DNA of 31,054 nucleotides from assembly GCA_028691715.1 (NCBI GenBank), contig JAQUYR010000008.1, forward strand, positions 1-31,054, written 5' to 3'. The position numbers were made by a program, and so were the translations under genes. The notes beneath the pieces were generated by a model. It ran no database searches, had not been told where the DNA came from, and worked only from the letters and a program-made list of their open reading frames with translations. The stretch is from Bacilli bacterium (lineage in GTDB: Bacteria > Bacillota_I > Bacilli_A > ML615J-28 > CAG-698). Shown in pieces: positions 22,968 through 31,054 of the stretch (within the stretch, counting starts at the first letter, position 1; the number at the start of each line of letters is the position of its first letter).

Positions 22968-24329
22968 TCACCTAATTTCTAAACTTTTTTTCAACAACTC
23001 AATGGCTGCTTCTGGGTGCTTTTTTGACAAGACACCTAAAGAAGCCATTATGTAGTCTTTATCGATCAGGATTTTCGCGTCTCTTTTTGGTTTCAAGGAG
23101 ACTTCATCCTTTTTATTTAAAAGTTCTGTAATAATTTGAATATTATGAGGAAGGCGGGTCAGTGCTCCACCAGTACCGATGAGATATTTGGCATTTGTCA
23201 GATCTTTGCCCTCGATAATAGTCTTTTTTCCACTTGTACTATAGATACTTACATACTTTCCTGAATGACGAAGGATGGCTTTTTCCAATGCCATATAAGC
23301 TAATTCTTCGGTTAGTGGTATTTGTTCCTTATCAGGAAGGGGTTGATAATCATCGACTAATTCTTGTAGCTTTTCAACGCTTAGATTCAATTTCATGGCC
23401 AGCTTTTCTTTTCCGATTAATGAAATTAAATTATCTTTATTGATAAAGACACCTAAATCACCTTCAACTGTTCGTTTAAAGAATGGTTCGGGATCGCTGA
23501 TGTATTTTTCATTTTCTTTACTCGCTTCAAGAACTGAGTGGACATCGGTAGTAGCCCCTCCAATATCAACAACGACCAGGTCACCAATTTCTTTTTGGAG
23601 TAAAATAGCTATATCCATGACAGCTCCAGGGGTTGGTATGATGTTTTGATCGACTATTTCTCTAATCCTTTCCATACCTTTCGCTTTAGTGATATGTTTT
23701 TCAAAAACATTTTGAATGATTATCCGGGCATCTTCAACTGCGAGAATATCAATTTTGGGATATACATTTTTGGTTATGTATAAAAATTCCTCCTGATTAT
23801 GCATTCTGAAAATTTCCGAAATCTCTTCCTGGATTACTTTATTACCAGCATAAATAATGGGAATGTTTAATTTTAAGCCAGCTATCTTCGAAGAATTTTC
23901 CAAGGCAGTTCTAGTCTCTCCATAATCAACACCACCAGCAATCATGATGATATTGAGATTTAGCTTTTTGATTTTATTGAGATCATAATCACTTAAAACT
24001 CCAGCAGTGATATAGGAAAGATTTGCTCCAGCACCTAAAGCAGCTTCTTTCGCCGCTTTTACAGTCATGTCATAGACAAGTCCATGGACGCTCATTTTTA
24101 AGCCTCCAGCCGCGGAAGAAGAAGCAAAAGTCTCTTTGATTATCAACTCTGATGTTTGTAGTTTTTGTTTGAGATTATCAATAGCCTTACTTAAACCGAT
24201 ATTGACATCTTCAACAGTAGTCTCAGAAAAGCCTTGTCCCAGAAAGAGGGGATTGGTATCGAGATTTGTGAAAGCATTGGCAACAGTGGTAGTACTGCCA
24301 ATTTCAAAAACTAAAGTATCAATTATCAT
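22968..24329 (-). CDS. glmL: GlmL/MutL-family ATPase, probable aminomutase-reactivating factor
   Basis: An actin/Hsp70-type ATPase of the GlmL (MutL) family that accompanies B12-dependent amino-acid mutases and is thought to reactivate them by exchanging damaged cobalamin. The N-terminal phosphate loop FEIGSTTTV, the second loop VVDIGGATTDVHSV (D255) and a later YLIGTGGALTRLP segment are present. The 453-residue length fits the family. I start at 24329 (MIIDTLVFEIG); the longer in-frame extension to 24416 lies inside oraE and is not conserved-looking. The start overlaps the oraE end by 11 bases. Confidence 0.87.
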   Translation of the reverse strand: MIIDTLVFEIGSTTTVANAFTNLDTNPLFLGQGFSETTVEDVNIGLSKAIDNLKQKLQTSELIIKETFASSSAAGGLKMSVHGLVYDMTVKAAKEAALGAGANLSYITAGVLSDYDLNKIKKLNLNIIMIAGGVDYGETRTALENSSKIAGLKLNIPIIYAGNKVIQEEISEIFRMHNQEEFLYITKNVYPKIDILAVEDARIIIQNVFEKHITKAKGMERIREIVDQNIIPTPGAVMDIAILLQKEIGDLVVVDIGGATTDVHSVLEASKENEKYISDPEPFFKRTVEGDLGVFINKDNLISLIGKEKLAMKLNLSVEKLQELVDDYQPLPDKEQIPLTEELAYMALEKAILRHSGKYVSIYSTSGKKTIIEGKDLTNAKYLIGTGGALTRLPHNIQIITELLNKKDEVSLKPKRDAKILIDKDYIMASLGVLSKKHPEAAIELLKKSLEIR

Positions 24330-26529
24330 GTTCAGCCATTTCCTTTTTCTTATTGACCAAGAATGTTGCAACATGGCTTCCTTTTGTTCCTCGGCCAAAG
24401 CCAGCATCCATTCCATTTTTAACAGCTAGATCTGGGACTACTTGAGTACCACCAGCAATGATGATTACCTTATCTCTAATTCCCTTTTCAATTGCTGTTT
24501 CATGAACCTTTTTCATATTGCGATAATGAATATCGTCATGAGAGATGATTGTTGAAATTAAAATAGCATCTGCATTTAATTCAATAGCGGCATCAATCAG
24601 TTTTTCAATGGCCACTGAAGTTCCTAAATATTCGCAATTGATTCCATATTTTTCAATACCACCATGTTTAATATCAATTATTTCGCGCAAACCGACAGAG
24701 TGTTCATCTTCACCGATAGTCCCCGCAACAATGGTCATCGGATGATCTTTGATGAAAGAAGTGATTTCATCATCACTCAAAGAAATGATTTCCTTTGGAA
24801 TTGTCAGGGAATTCAAATCGATATCGAATTGTACTCGTCCTTTAAATTGAATTCTTGTGGCTTCACTTGGATGAAGAATCTCTTCATGGATGATGATGAC
24901 ATCATCCAAATTCATTCTTTTACCGATTACAAGAGCAGCAGCCTTTGCATAAGGAACGGATGTAGGAAGGGTGAGGTCAACAACAACGATTCCATCAGCC
25001 AGCCATTCCACTTCAGGCTTGATAATATTGGTATTGATGTATGTCTCTTTCTCCATGATTCTGGTATTGACATTATCGATATCATCCAGTTCATCAATAT
25101 ATTGAATTTTCTTTCGGTCTTCGAAAGTACAACCATTAATTAATATTGAAGGGTTATCGATGGCTGTTTGATCGTATTGACCAACATTATTATAGCCAAA
25201 ATGGGCAGTAACAGGAGCAAAATAATCATCATCTCTCTCATAAACTGTATGGGCTCCAATTCCTCCATTTATCTTTCGGCTGATACCATCCCCATTTCTT
25301 TCAGGGTAGATTCCAGAATCAATAAAGAATCCTTTTTCAACTGCTTCGAAGTATCCCCCAGTTTTAAGCAATTCCTCGAGAAAGAGAACTGCCCGTTCTT
25401 TAATCTCACGGGCTTTTTTTGGTAAATAACCATCTTTTTTGATTTCAAGCATTTCCATTAACCCATCCATACCGACAAGTGCCTGTTTGGCTGTATCCAG
25501 CGCTTCAACATTATACATATGCCAAGGGACATTGCGTCCCTCATCAGGGGTGATTGTTGATTGAATATCGGTTTTGGTGAGTTTAGAAATCATGAGATTT
25601 AAAACATGGGTAACTGTTGCTTCTCTAGTTGAGGATTCCATGTATTTGGTGTTCATCTGTGAACGCATCTTATAATTGTTGAAGAATTCTCTTAAAGCAA
25701 CAGCATATGGCAAATTTATTTTTAAATCTGGAGCTGGTGGTGCAATTGGGGGAACCGTTGATAGAGCGATTAAATCCCTGCTCATTCCCACTTTTTCAGA
25801 AAATAAGCAGTTAATTCCATGTTGAACCAGCAGTTCAGGCATGACTTTCCAGGCTTCTTTAGCTGTAGCATTGGCATTGTGAGCTCCGTCTATTTGTAAC
25901 ATTTCTCCGTAGGCCATTATTTTCTTAGATTCAGCGGCATCAACAAAGGAGCGAACCATATTTATGTTGCGGTATAAAACATTGTATTGGGGATCCTGAT
26001 GGGCACCATTGACCCCTTCCTCAACAAACATGACAGCAATATCGGGCCCAGCAACCCCTGAAACATAGGAATGATAGTTAATCAGCCGACCAACTTCATC
26101 CTCTATAATATCTAAAGCTTTTCTTTGAGCACGAATTTGTTTTCTGGTGATAGGAACACCTCCACTTCCCTGAGGGGTTCCTTCAAGTAAACCATCAAAA
26201 TGGGATTGTCCAGCTGTTCTGATGACCATGATATGATCAGCTCCATGCCAGGCAGCCATTCGCATTCTTCTGATATCATCCTCAAATCTACCAGAGGCTA
26301 TTTCAGTAGTGATGACAAATGATGGTTGTGGATCGATATTATGAAAGTATTTAGCACTAGGTAGAGGAATAGAATTTTTAAGAGGAGTAGAGGTATCGCT
26401 ATATTGATAGCCTCCAATAATGGCATTTGGTTGTTTTTCACGCCAAACCCAGCCCCTTCTCTTAGGAGTGTATTTATCTAAATCCTTTAAGATTTCCTTA
26501 ATATCCAGTTTTTTGTTTGGAGTTAACAT
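24319..26529 (-). CDS. oraE: D-ornithine 4,5-aminomutase, large (B12/PLP) subunit
   Basis: Carries out the adenosylcobalamin- and PLP-dependent shift of the terminal amino group of D-ornithine, giving 2,4-diaminopentanoate. The barrel occupies about 1-560. The C-terminal Rossmann domain has the base-off cobalamin motif DEHSVG (D608, H610). A Lys eleven residues after that His (K621, IDIKHGG) matches the spacing of the PLP-binding Lys629 and His618 in the Clostridium sticklandii enzyme. The 736-residue length is typical. Its ATG overlaps the oraS stop by 7 bases, with GGAGGTG as ribosome site. It depends on cobalamin, but no B12 synthesis or uptake gene is in the window. Confidence 0.96.
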   Translation of the reverse strand: MLTPNKKLDIKEILKDLDKYTPKRRGWVWREKQPNAIIGGYQYSDTSTPLKNSIPLPSAKYFHNIDPQPSFVITTEIASGRFEDDIRRMRMAAWHGADHIMVIRTAGQSHFDGLLEGTPQGSGGVPITRKQIRAQRKALDIIEDEVGRLINYHSYVSGVAGPDIAVMFVEEGVNGAHQDPQYNVLYRNINMVRSFVDAAESKKIMAYGEMLQIDGAHNANATAKEAWKVMPELLVQHGINCLFSEKVGMSRDLIALSTVPPIAPPAPDLKINLPYAVALREFFNNYKMRSQMNTKYMESSTREATVTHVLNLMISKLTKTDIQSTITPDEGRNVPWHMYNVEALDTAKQALVGMDGLMEMLEIKKDGYLPKKAREIKERAVLFLEELLKTGGYFEAVEKGFFIDSGIYPERNGDGISRKINGGIGAHTVYERDDDYFAPVTAHFGYNNVGQYDQTAIDNPSILINGCTFEDRKKIQYIDELDDIDNVNTRIMEKETYINTNIIKPEVEWLADGIVVVDLTLPTSVPYAKAAALVIGKRMNLDDVIIIHEEILHPSEATRIQFKGRVQFDIDLNSLTIPKEIISLSDDEITSFIKDHPMTIVAGTIGEDEHSVGLREIIDIKHGGIEKYGINCEYLGTSVAIEKLIDAAIELNADAILISTIISHDDIHYRNMKKVHETAIEKGIRDKVIIIAGGTQVVPDLAVKNGMDAGFGRGTKGSHVATFLVNKKKEMAEHDN

Positions 26530-26900
26530 GATTCACCTCCAAAACTTTGTTTTACTTCCTTCCAACCAATATCACCTATTAGTTTTAAACCAGCATCACG
26601 GATATTGATGTTTTTTAATCTAGCCAGGCGATAGACTACATGTCCAGCCCCTTTTCTAATCAGATTATGTTCAATGGTTTTCTCAACAAGAATTTTTGCT
26701 TCCAAACTAGAAAAACCCATTCTGAGCAGAATTGATCTTTCAATAGCGGGAGAAGTATTTTTCTTAGCTATATTGATTAAAGGATTAACTGTCTGTTCCA
26801 AAAGGTTCCAGAACCTTTCCTTTAATTCCTCATCTGATAGTTTTGCTAGATGCTCTCTTCTGGTCTGATAATCATCAATGCGGGTATTAAATTTATCCAT
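26523..26900 (-). CDS. oraS: D-ornithine 4,5-aminomutase, small subunit
   Basis: Small partner of OraE, required for aminomutase activity. The 125-residue protein starts MDKFNTRIDDYQTRREHLAKL and contains ERFWNLLEQTVNPL and a GAGHVVYRLA segment, as in known OraS proteins. I start at 26900, with GGAGGAG 5 bases before it; the in-frame start at 26915 would add only MGGEL. The ATG shares one base with the ortB stop (TAATG), a classic coupling arrangement, and the stop overlaps oraE. Confidence 0.94.
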   Translation of the reverse strand: MDKFNTRIDDYQTRREHLAKLSDEELKERFWNLLEQTVNPLINIAKKNTSPAIERSILLRMGFSSLEAKILVEKTIEHNLIRKGAGHVVYRLARLKNINIRDAGLKLIGDIGWKEVKQSFGGESC

Positions 26901-28336
26901 TAATTCTCCTCCCATCTAATATTTAATTCTTTTAATGTATTAATAACAAAATCTAGTGAAGAATTGGTTTCTTCAATAAGGTATTGGACATCCTTTTTAG
27001 AGATCTCTGATAAACCCTTAACGGCATTTTTTATTAATGATTGTTTGGTTTTTATCAGATCAATCTCAACAGTTTTAATCATCTCTATTTTTTCAGGTAA
27101 AATTATGGAAACTCCTGGAATTTCTTCTATAGGATTTCCAAACCGAACTTCAATACCATTATCCCTGGCAAATGATAGCTGGGCTTGATGGTGTTTTCCA
27201 GCACCAGTATATTCAGTTTCCTGAACGATGATTACTTTATCATCGCTTAATGTCTGAGCCAGATGAAAAGCGGCTGTCAAAGAAATATTACCAGCTGGAC
27301 CTCGCTCAATTCCTTCCAAGGCAACTAAGGTTTCAGTAATAAAGAATACTTCCCCCTGATTTACAGTTACATATCGATCGATATAACGAAGAGGTCTAGC
27401 AGCACTTCTTGGAACATCGCTGCGATCGGGATTGGTCATGAAAGGAATTCCAAACCCAGTATGACCAGTGGTAAAAGATTTACGGTTGAAATCTTTATCA
27501 CTGGCCATATGTAGACCTTTTAGGTTTACACTGGCTCCAACAATTTCTATTTTAGGATCATCATGATTAGTAACCTCTTTAATACCCCGAGCTGTTCCTG
27601 TTAGATTTCCTCCACCAGCATTAGTGATGATGACCATATCGGGTAGTTTACCGATCAACTGCAGCGAATCATTGACTATTTCAGTTCCCAATGTTTCGAT
27701 TCCCAAAATCCCATAGGGACTGTACAAAGAAGCATTAAAATATCCTGTTTCTTCTAATAACAATAAAAATTTATAAAATAATTCTGGGCCAACAGTTAAT
27801 TGTACAACCTCTGCTCCATAGGCTTCGCAGGCCCGAGCCTTTTCAATTATTTCTGGTTGCCCTGTTTTACTAGAATCGTAGCACTCCTGAACGACAATGC
27901 ATTTTAAACCATATTTAGCAGCCTGAGAAGCAACAGCAGCTCCATAATTACCACTAGTAGCGGTGACAACACCTTTAAAACCCATTTTTTTGGCGTGGTA
28001 ACAAGCAATTGAAGCTCTTCTGGCTTTAAAACTACCAGAATCATTTAAGGCTTCATCCTTAATAAAAATTCTTGCTCCATAGCCAGGCTTTGATATTTTT
28101 CGTGCTAGATTGGTCAAATTTCTTAACTCTTTTAAAGGAGTACCACCAACACCGTTATTTTTTTGAATTTTGGCGACCATTGGCAGATCATATCCTGCTT
28201 CTTTCATCATTTTTTCATAATCAAAAGAAATATTAGGCGTTTCATATTTTTCATAATCTAAGCCCACAGAAGCTTTCATGATTTGATTTTTTCTAGCCAT
28301 GACGGCTTCATAAGACTTATCCATTTGCTCATTCAT
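26900..28336 (-). CDS. ortB: 2-amino-4-oxopentanoate thiolase, beta (PLP) subunit
   Basis: With OrtA, cleaves 2-amino-4-oxopentanoate with CoA to acetyl-CoA and alanine. It is a fold-type II PLP protein resembling threonine synthase: PLP-lysine K104 (NDSGSFKARRA), ATSGNYGAAVASQAAK, and a Gly-rich phosphate loop (NAGGGNLTG). The 478-residue length agrees with known OrtB. The start is uncertain. ATG at 28336 has GGTGA 6-8 bases upstream and overlaps the ortA stop, while ATG at 28324 (MDKSYEAVMAR) resembles the usual family start. Confidence 0.93.
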   Translation of the reverse strand: MNEQMDKSYEAVMARKNQIMKASVGLDYEKYETPNISFDYEKMMKEAGYDLPMVAKIQKNNGVGGTPLKELRNLTNLARKISKPGYGARIFIKDEALNDSGSFKARRASIACYHAKKMGFKGVVTATSGNYGAAVASQAAKYGLKCIVVQECYDSSKTGQPEIIEKARACEAYGAEVVQLTVGPELFYKFLLLLEETGYFNASLYSPYGILGIETLGTEIVNDSLQLIGKLPDMVIITNAGGGNLTGTARGIKEVTNHDDPKIEIVGASVNLKGLHMASDKDFNRKSFTTGHTGFGIPFMTNPDRSDVPRSAARPLRYIDRYVTVNQGEVFFITETLVALEGIERGPAGNISLTAAFHLAQTLSDDKVIIVQETEYTGAGKHHQAQLSFARDNGIEVRFGNPIEEIPGVSIILPEKIEMIKTVEIDLIKTKQSLIKNAVKGLSEISKKDVQYLIEETNSSLDFVINTLKELNIRWEEN

Positions 28337-28631
28337 CGTCTTCACCATATAGTTTATCCTTGACCATTCTGTCGATTATCAACAGTTCGGGGATAAAATT
28401 ACCGAAATTATGTTTATATACAGGATTTACAGCAACAAGAGTTCCTGTTTCTTTTCTTCCTGTTACGGTTTTAATCACAACATCATCACCAATATTAGCA
28501 TCCATCTGTAAATAGCCCTTAACCCACATCTCTAGGGGAACTCTTTTGGTGTCTTCTGGAAGGTGATCAGCTCTTTTTCCAACATCTAAAACTATTTTGT
28601 GAATTTGTACCCAACTGTTTTTTTCTACCAT
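28329..28631 (-). CDS. ortA: 2-amino-4-oxopentanoate thiolase, alpha subunit
   Basis: Small subunit of the thiolase, 100 residues. The features WVQIHKIVLDVGKRADHLPEDT, VPLEMWVKGYL and the closing VNPVYKHNFGNFIPELL are typical of OrtA. The start overlaps the ord stop by 7 bases and the end overlaps ortB. The stop at this junction is TGA, evidence against a TGA-Trp code. Confidence 0.94.
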   Translation of the reverse strand: MVEKNSWVQIHKIVLDVGKRADHLPEDTKRVPLEMWVKGYLQMDANIGDDVVIKTVTGRKETGTLVAVNPVYKHNFGNFIPELLIIDRMVKDKLYGEDDE

Positions 28632-29689
28632 GATCTTTTACCTTCAATCATTTGTCTGACATCCCCGATTATGGCATGGGGAACAGGAAGATCGATCATC
28701 GTTTTTAATCCGGAACGGGCATTGATGACGTGAGGAATCATGTTAACACACATGGCAATTGTTCCAATACCACCATTTACTTCAGGATTAATCGCCATGT
28801 TAACAGGAGGAATTCCTTTTATATTTATGTAATCACCAGTATCAACTCCTCCGAGTTGAGGCTCAATCTGTTGAGGGTGATTCATATTGATCAGTTTTTT
28901 ACCATTTGCATAGCCTTGGGCAGTCATGTTGACTCCAGCAACATTTCCCGCCTTAGCAAAACCATGAGGAGCTTGGCGATCAACCTTAGTTATGATTGGG
29001 GAGGCTTGTTGTTCGAATTTATCAATTTTTATTCCTAAAGCAGAACCAATCATATGAACACTTTCATTAAAACCAACATGACCAGCTAATTCTTTATTTG
29101 CCATTTTAAAGTTGAATTCATCTACTTCAAGGCCAACTCCTTGCTCTTCCATAACAGTTGGTCCAAAAGGTGACAAACTATTGATTCTAGAGACATTGAT
29201 CTCATCAACTTCTTCCATAACTCCAGAGAGAGCTACCACCAATAAATCCATCATCATTCCGGGGTTAATTCCTGTCCCCAAAACTGTTACATGATTTCTT
29301 CTAGCGATTCTATCGATCTCTTCAGCCAATTTAGGGCTATTTGCCTGAGAAAAAGCCATTTCTTCAGCTGTGCAGATCACATTTACTCTGTGCTCTAGAA
29401 GCCACTTGATTTTTGGAAAGGCTTTTTCAGTAAAAGAATCGGTGGCTAGGAGAACAATATCACAAGATGACATTGTGATGACATCCTCAATATTGGATTT
29501 GATTAAAACATCATCATTGGTCTTATTTTCCCAATTTAAAATTTTATAAATACTTTTTTCAACATAACTAGGTCGCTGGTCACATACCCCAACGATTTCA
29601 AATCCTTCCTTCTTTAATATCATCTTGGCTATTCCTGAGCCCATTGCTCCAAAACCCCAGATGACAACTTTAACTTTATCTTTCCTCAT
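28625..29689 (-). CDS. ord: 2,4-diaminopentanoate dehydrogenase
   Basis: Oxidatively deaminates 2,4-diaminopentanoate to 2-amino-4-oxopentanoate with NAD(P)+, linking the aminomutase and thiolase steps. An N-terminal Rossmann fold with GFGAMGSG (12-19) is followed by LLATDSFTEKAFP and a GTGINPGMMMD segment, as in the dihydrodipicolinate-reductase-like family containing Ord. The 354-residue length is normal. The start at 29689 has AAGGAGGAG 3 to 5 bases upstream; the in-frame start at 29704 has none. The start lies inside the end of arcC (14-base overlap). Confidence 0.94.
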   Translation of the reverse strand: MRKDKVKVVIWGFGAMGSGIAKMILKKEGFEIVGVCDQRPSYVEKSIYKILNWENKTNDDVLIKSNIEDVITMSSCDIVLLATDSFTEKAFPKIKWLLEHRVNVICTAEEMAFSQANSPKLAEEIDRIARRNHVTVLGTGINPGMMMDLLVVALSGVMEEVDEINVSRINSLSPFGPTVMEEQGVGLEVDEFNFKMANKELAGHVGFNESVHMIGSALGIKIDKFEQQASPIITKVDRQAPHGFAKAGNVAGVNMTAQGYANGKKLINMNHPQQIEPQLGGVDTGDYINIKGIPPVNMAINPEVNGGIGTIAMCVNMIPHVINARSGLKTMIDLPVPHAIIGDVRQMIEGKRSW

Positions 29690-30617
29690 TGTCTCCTCCT
29701 TCAATTATTCTTGTTCCTGCTTTACCTAAAAGGCCCAGATAAGCATTTTCAATGGAAGTAATTATAGCAATTCTTCCCTTTTTACTGCTGACAAAACTTT
29801 TAGCAGCTTCAATTTTAGGAAGCATACTTCCCTTAGCAAACTGGCCTTCCAAGATAAGTTGATCAATGTCGTTTAAATATATTCTTTCTAAGTCTCTTTG
29901 ATTTTTCTTATTATAGTTTAGAGAAACCCTATCAACAGCAGTCAGTATCAAGAAGAAGTCCGCTTCAACAACCTCAGCAAGTTTACTGGAAGCGAAATCC
30001 TTGTCGATTACAGCATCAACACCTCTGATGACATTATCACATAGGACAACAGGAATTCCTCCACCTCCTACACTGATGACGAGATGCTTTTTTTCAAGCA
30101 GATCGATTACTATTTTAGCCTCAACAATATCAATCGGTTTGGGGCTGGGAACTACTTGGCGATATCCGCGACCAGCATCCTCTTTAGTAATAAAGGGTTT
30201 CTTTTTGGCTTCTTCTAAAGTGTAAAAAGCACCAATTGGTTTTGTTGGATCCAAAAAAGCTGGATCGTTTTCATCAACCACCACCTGGGTGATAACAGTT
30301 ACCACTTCCTTTTGGACATTGTGTTTTAAGAATTCGTTCTTCAGAGCATTTTGAAGATGATAACCGATGTATCCCTGACTCATCGCTGAACACTCAGAAA
30401 AAGGCATATCGCTGATATGGTCATTTATTTTTGATGCCTCTTCAAAAGCTAGTTTTATCTGTCCTACTTGGGGACCATTTCCATGGGTGATAATAATCTC
30501 ATAACCAGCTTCAATAATCGGAATGATACTTGAAGCAGTCTTTAAACAGAGTTCCTTTTGAGTTTTGGGAGTATTGCCTAAGGCATTACCTCCTAATGCG
30601 ATGACAACTCTTTTCAT
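29676..30617 (-). CDS. arcC: Carbamate kinase
   Basis: Makes ATP from carbamoyl phosphate and ADP, releasing ammonia and CO2. The start MKRVVIALGGNALG and the segments ITHGNGPQVGQIKLA, SQGYIGYHLQNAL, GYRQVVPSPKP and GGGGIPVV are diagnostic. The full length of 313 residues is normal. The ATG overlaps the upstream arcB stop by 4 bases (ATGA). Placement between carbamoyltransferase and ornithine-degrading genes makes this the ATP step of arginine or citrulline fermentation. Confidence 0.97.
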   Translation of the reverse strand: MKRVVIALGGNALGNTPKTQKELCLKTASSIIPIIEAGYEIIITHGNGPQVGQIKLAFEEASKINDHISDMPFSECSAMSQGYIGYHLQNALKNEFLKHNVQKEVVTVITQVVVDENDPAFLDPTKPIGAFYTLEEAKKKPFITKEDAGRGYRQVVPSPKPIDIVEAKIVIDLLEKKHLVISVGGGGIPVVLCDNVIRGVDAVIDKDFASSKLAEVVEADFFLILTAVDRVSLNYNKKNQRDLERIYLNDIDQLILEGQFAKGSMLPKIEAAKSFVSSKKGRIAIITSIENAYLGLLGKAGTRIIEGGDNEER

Positions 30618-31054
30618 TTTTCCACCATACTGGCATATATCACGGCTTTTATAGTGTGCAGACGATTTTCTGCTTCATCAAATACAACAGAAGAAGGTCC
30701 TTCAAAGATATCATCAGTAACTTCAAGACCATTAAGGCCAAATTTTTCATAGATATCTCTTCCAATTTTAGTGTTGATATCATGAAATGAAGGCAGGCAA
30801 TGAAGAAAAATAGCATCCTTTTTGGCTTTAGCCATTAGTGATTCATTGACTTGATATGGTAAAAGCATTTCGATTCTTTCTTCCCAAACAGCATCAGCTT
30901 CTCCCATTGATACCCAGACATCAGTCACAACAATATCAGCTTCATCAATTCCTTTATCAATATTTTCAGTTAAAATAATCTGTGAAGCATTATTATCAGC
31001 TATTATCTGGCATTCTTTTACCAACTCTTCCTTTGGCCATAAGCTTTTGGGAGC
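30614..31054 (-). CDS. arcB: Ornithine carbamoyltransferase, C-terminal part (cut by window edge)
   Basis: Only the last 146 residues are inside the window; the reading frame stays open to base 31054 (APKSLWPKEEL..), so the gene continues off the edge. The ornithine-binding and catalytic motif HCLPSFHD, the segment WEERIEMLLPYQVN and FDEAENRLHTIKAV identify an ornithine carbamoyltransferase. With the carbamate kinase downstream it most likely runs in the catabolic direction, citrulline plus phosphate to ornithine plus carbamoyl phosphate. Arginine deiminase and an arginine/ornithine exchanger are expected nearby but are not visible. Confidence 0.93.
   Translation of the reverse strand, partial: APKSLWPKEELVKECQIIADNNASQIILTENIDKGIDEADIVVTDVWVSMGEADAVWEERIEMLLPYQVNESLMAKAKKDAIFLHCLPSFHDINTKIGRDIYEKFGLNGLEVTDDIFEGPSSVVFDEAENRLHTIKAVIYASMVEK

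Noticed and set aside
24330..24416. N-terminal extension of GlmL
   Set aside because: The added residues are just another frame of oraE, and the family starts with the phosphate-loop strand at 24329.
24664..25143. 159-residue open frame opposite oraE
   Set aside because: It is antisense to a fully supported gene, has no ribosome site, and its protein shows no recognisable domain.
22968..31054. Mycoplasma-type genetic code (TGA as Trp), given the Mollicutes-like look
   Set aside because: TGA ends arcB, ortA, oraE and glmL at exact coupling junctions, and Trp codons in the genes are TGG.

Overview
The window looks like chromosome from an AT-rich, anaerobic, fermentative bacterium of the low-GC Gram-positive lineage. 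Strong GGAGG-type ribosome sites, consensus -35/-10 promoters and lipoprotein-type sugar uptake support this. TGA serves as a stop codon at several tight gene junctions (arcB/arcC, ortA/ortB, oraE/glmL, glmL/orr), so the genetic code is standard and not the Mycoplasma code. The pullulanase and alpha-glucan uptake cluster, the oversized MalF and the LPXTG-less C-terminal anchors remind me of free-living Mycoplasmatota/Bacilli relatives (Izemoplasma, Haloplasma, Acholeplasma type). That placement is an inference of moderate to low confidence. No rRNA, tRNA, CRISPR array, insertion sequence or phage gene was seen, and no gene-free stretch exceeds 300 bases.

Region 1 (about 1-13680) is an alpha-glucan utilisation locus. 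A secreted type I pullulanase (minus strand) diverges from an operon of a surface protein with repeated starch-binding units, a MalE-type binding lipoprotein, two permeases with unusual extensions, an oligo-1,6-glucosidase-type GH13 enzyme and a 4-alpha-glucanotransferase. The shared 200-base control region holds two face-to-face LacI/CcpA-type operators, each touching a -35 box. Polymer would be debranched and bound outside, imported as maltodextrin, and broken down inside. No transport ATPase is encoded here.

Region 2 (about 13670-21896) is a mixed accessory stretch. It holds a small proteasome/HslV-like Ntn-hydrolase-fold protein with Ser in the nucleophile position, a membrane-anchored alpha/beta hydrolase, a divergent triosephosphate-isomerase paralogue translationally coupled to a LarA-type nickel racemase homologue, an ArsR-permease-ferredoxin/thioredoxin module resembling arsenical or metalloid efflux loci, and a DNA-damage pair (Y-family polymerase and SRAP/YedK protein).

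Region 3 (about 21898-31054, all minus strand) is a tightly packed operon that runs off the right edge: ornithine carbamoyltransferase (partial), carbamate kinase, 2,4-diaminopentanoate dehydrogenase, OrtA, OrtB, OraS, OraE, a GlmL/MutL-type ATPase and an ornithine racemase-type enzyme. Together they would turn citrulline into ATP plus ornithine, and ornithine into acetyl-CoA and alanine by the B12-dependent oxidative pathway. Seven of the eight gene junctions overlap.

The best candidates for something undescribed are the TIM-paralogue/LarA pair, the Ser-type proteasome-like protein, the ferredoxin-thioredoxin fusion with a preserved internal start site, and the shared 'TGC' C-terminal anchor signal. 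All of these are read by eye from sequence and none was tested by database search.
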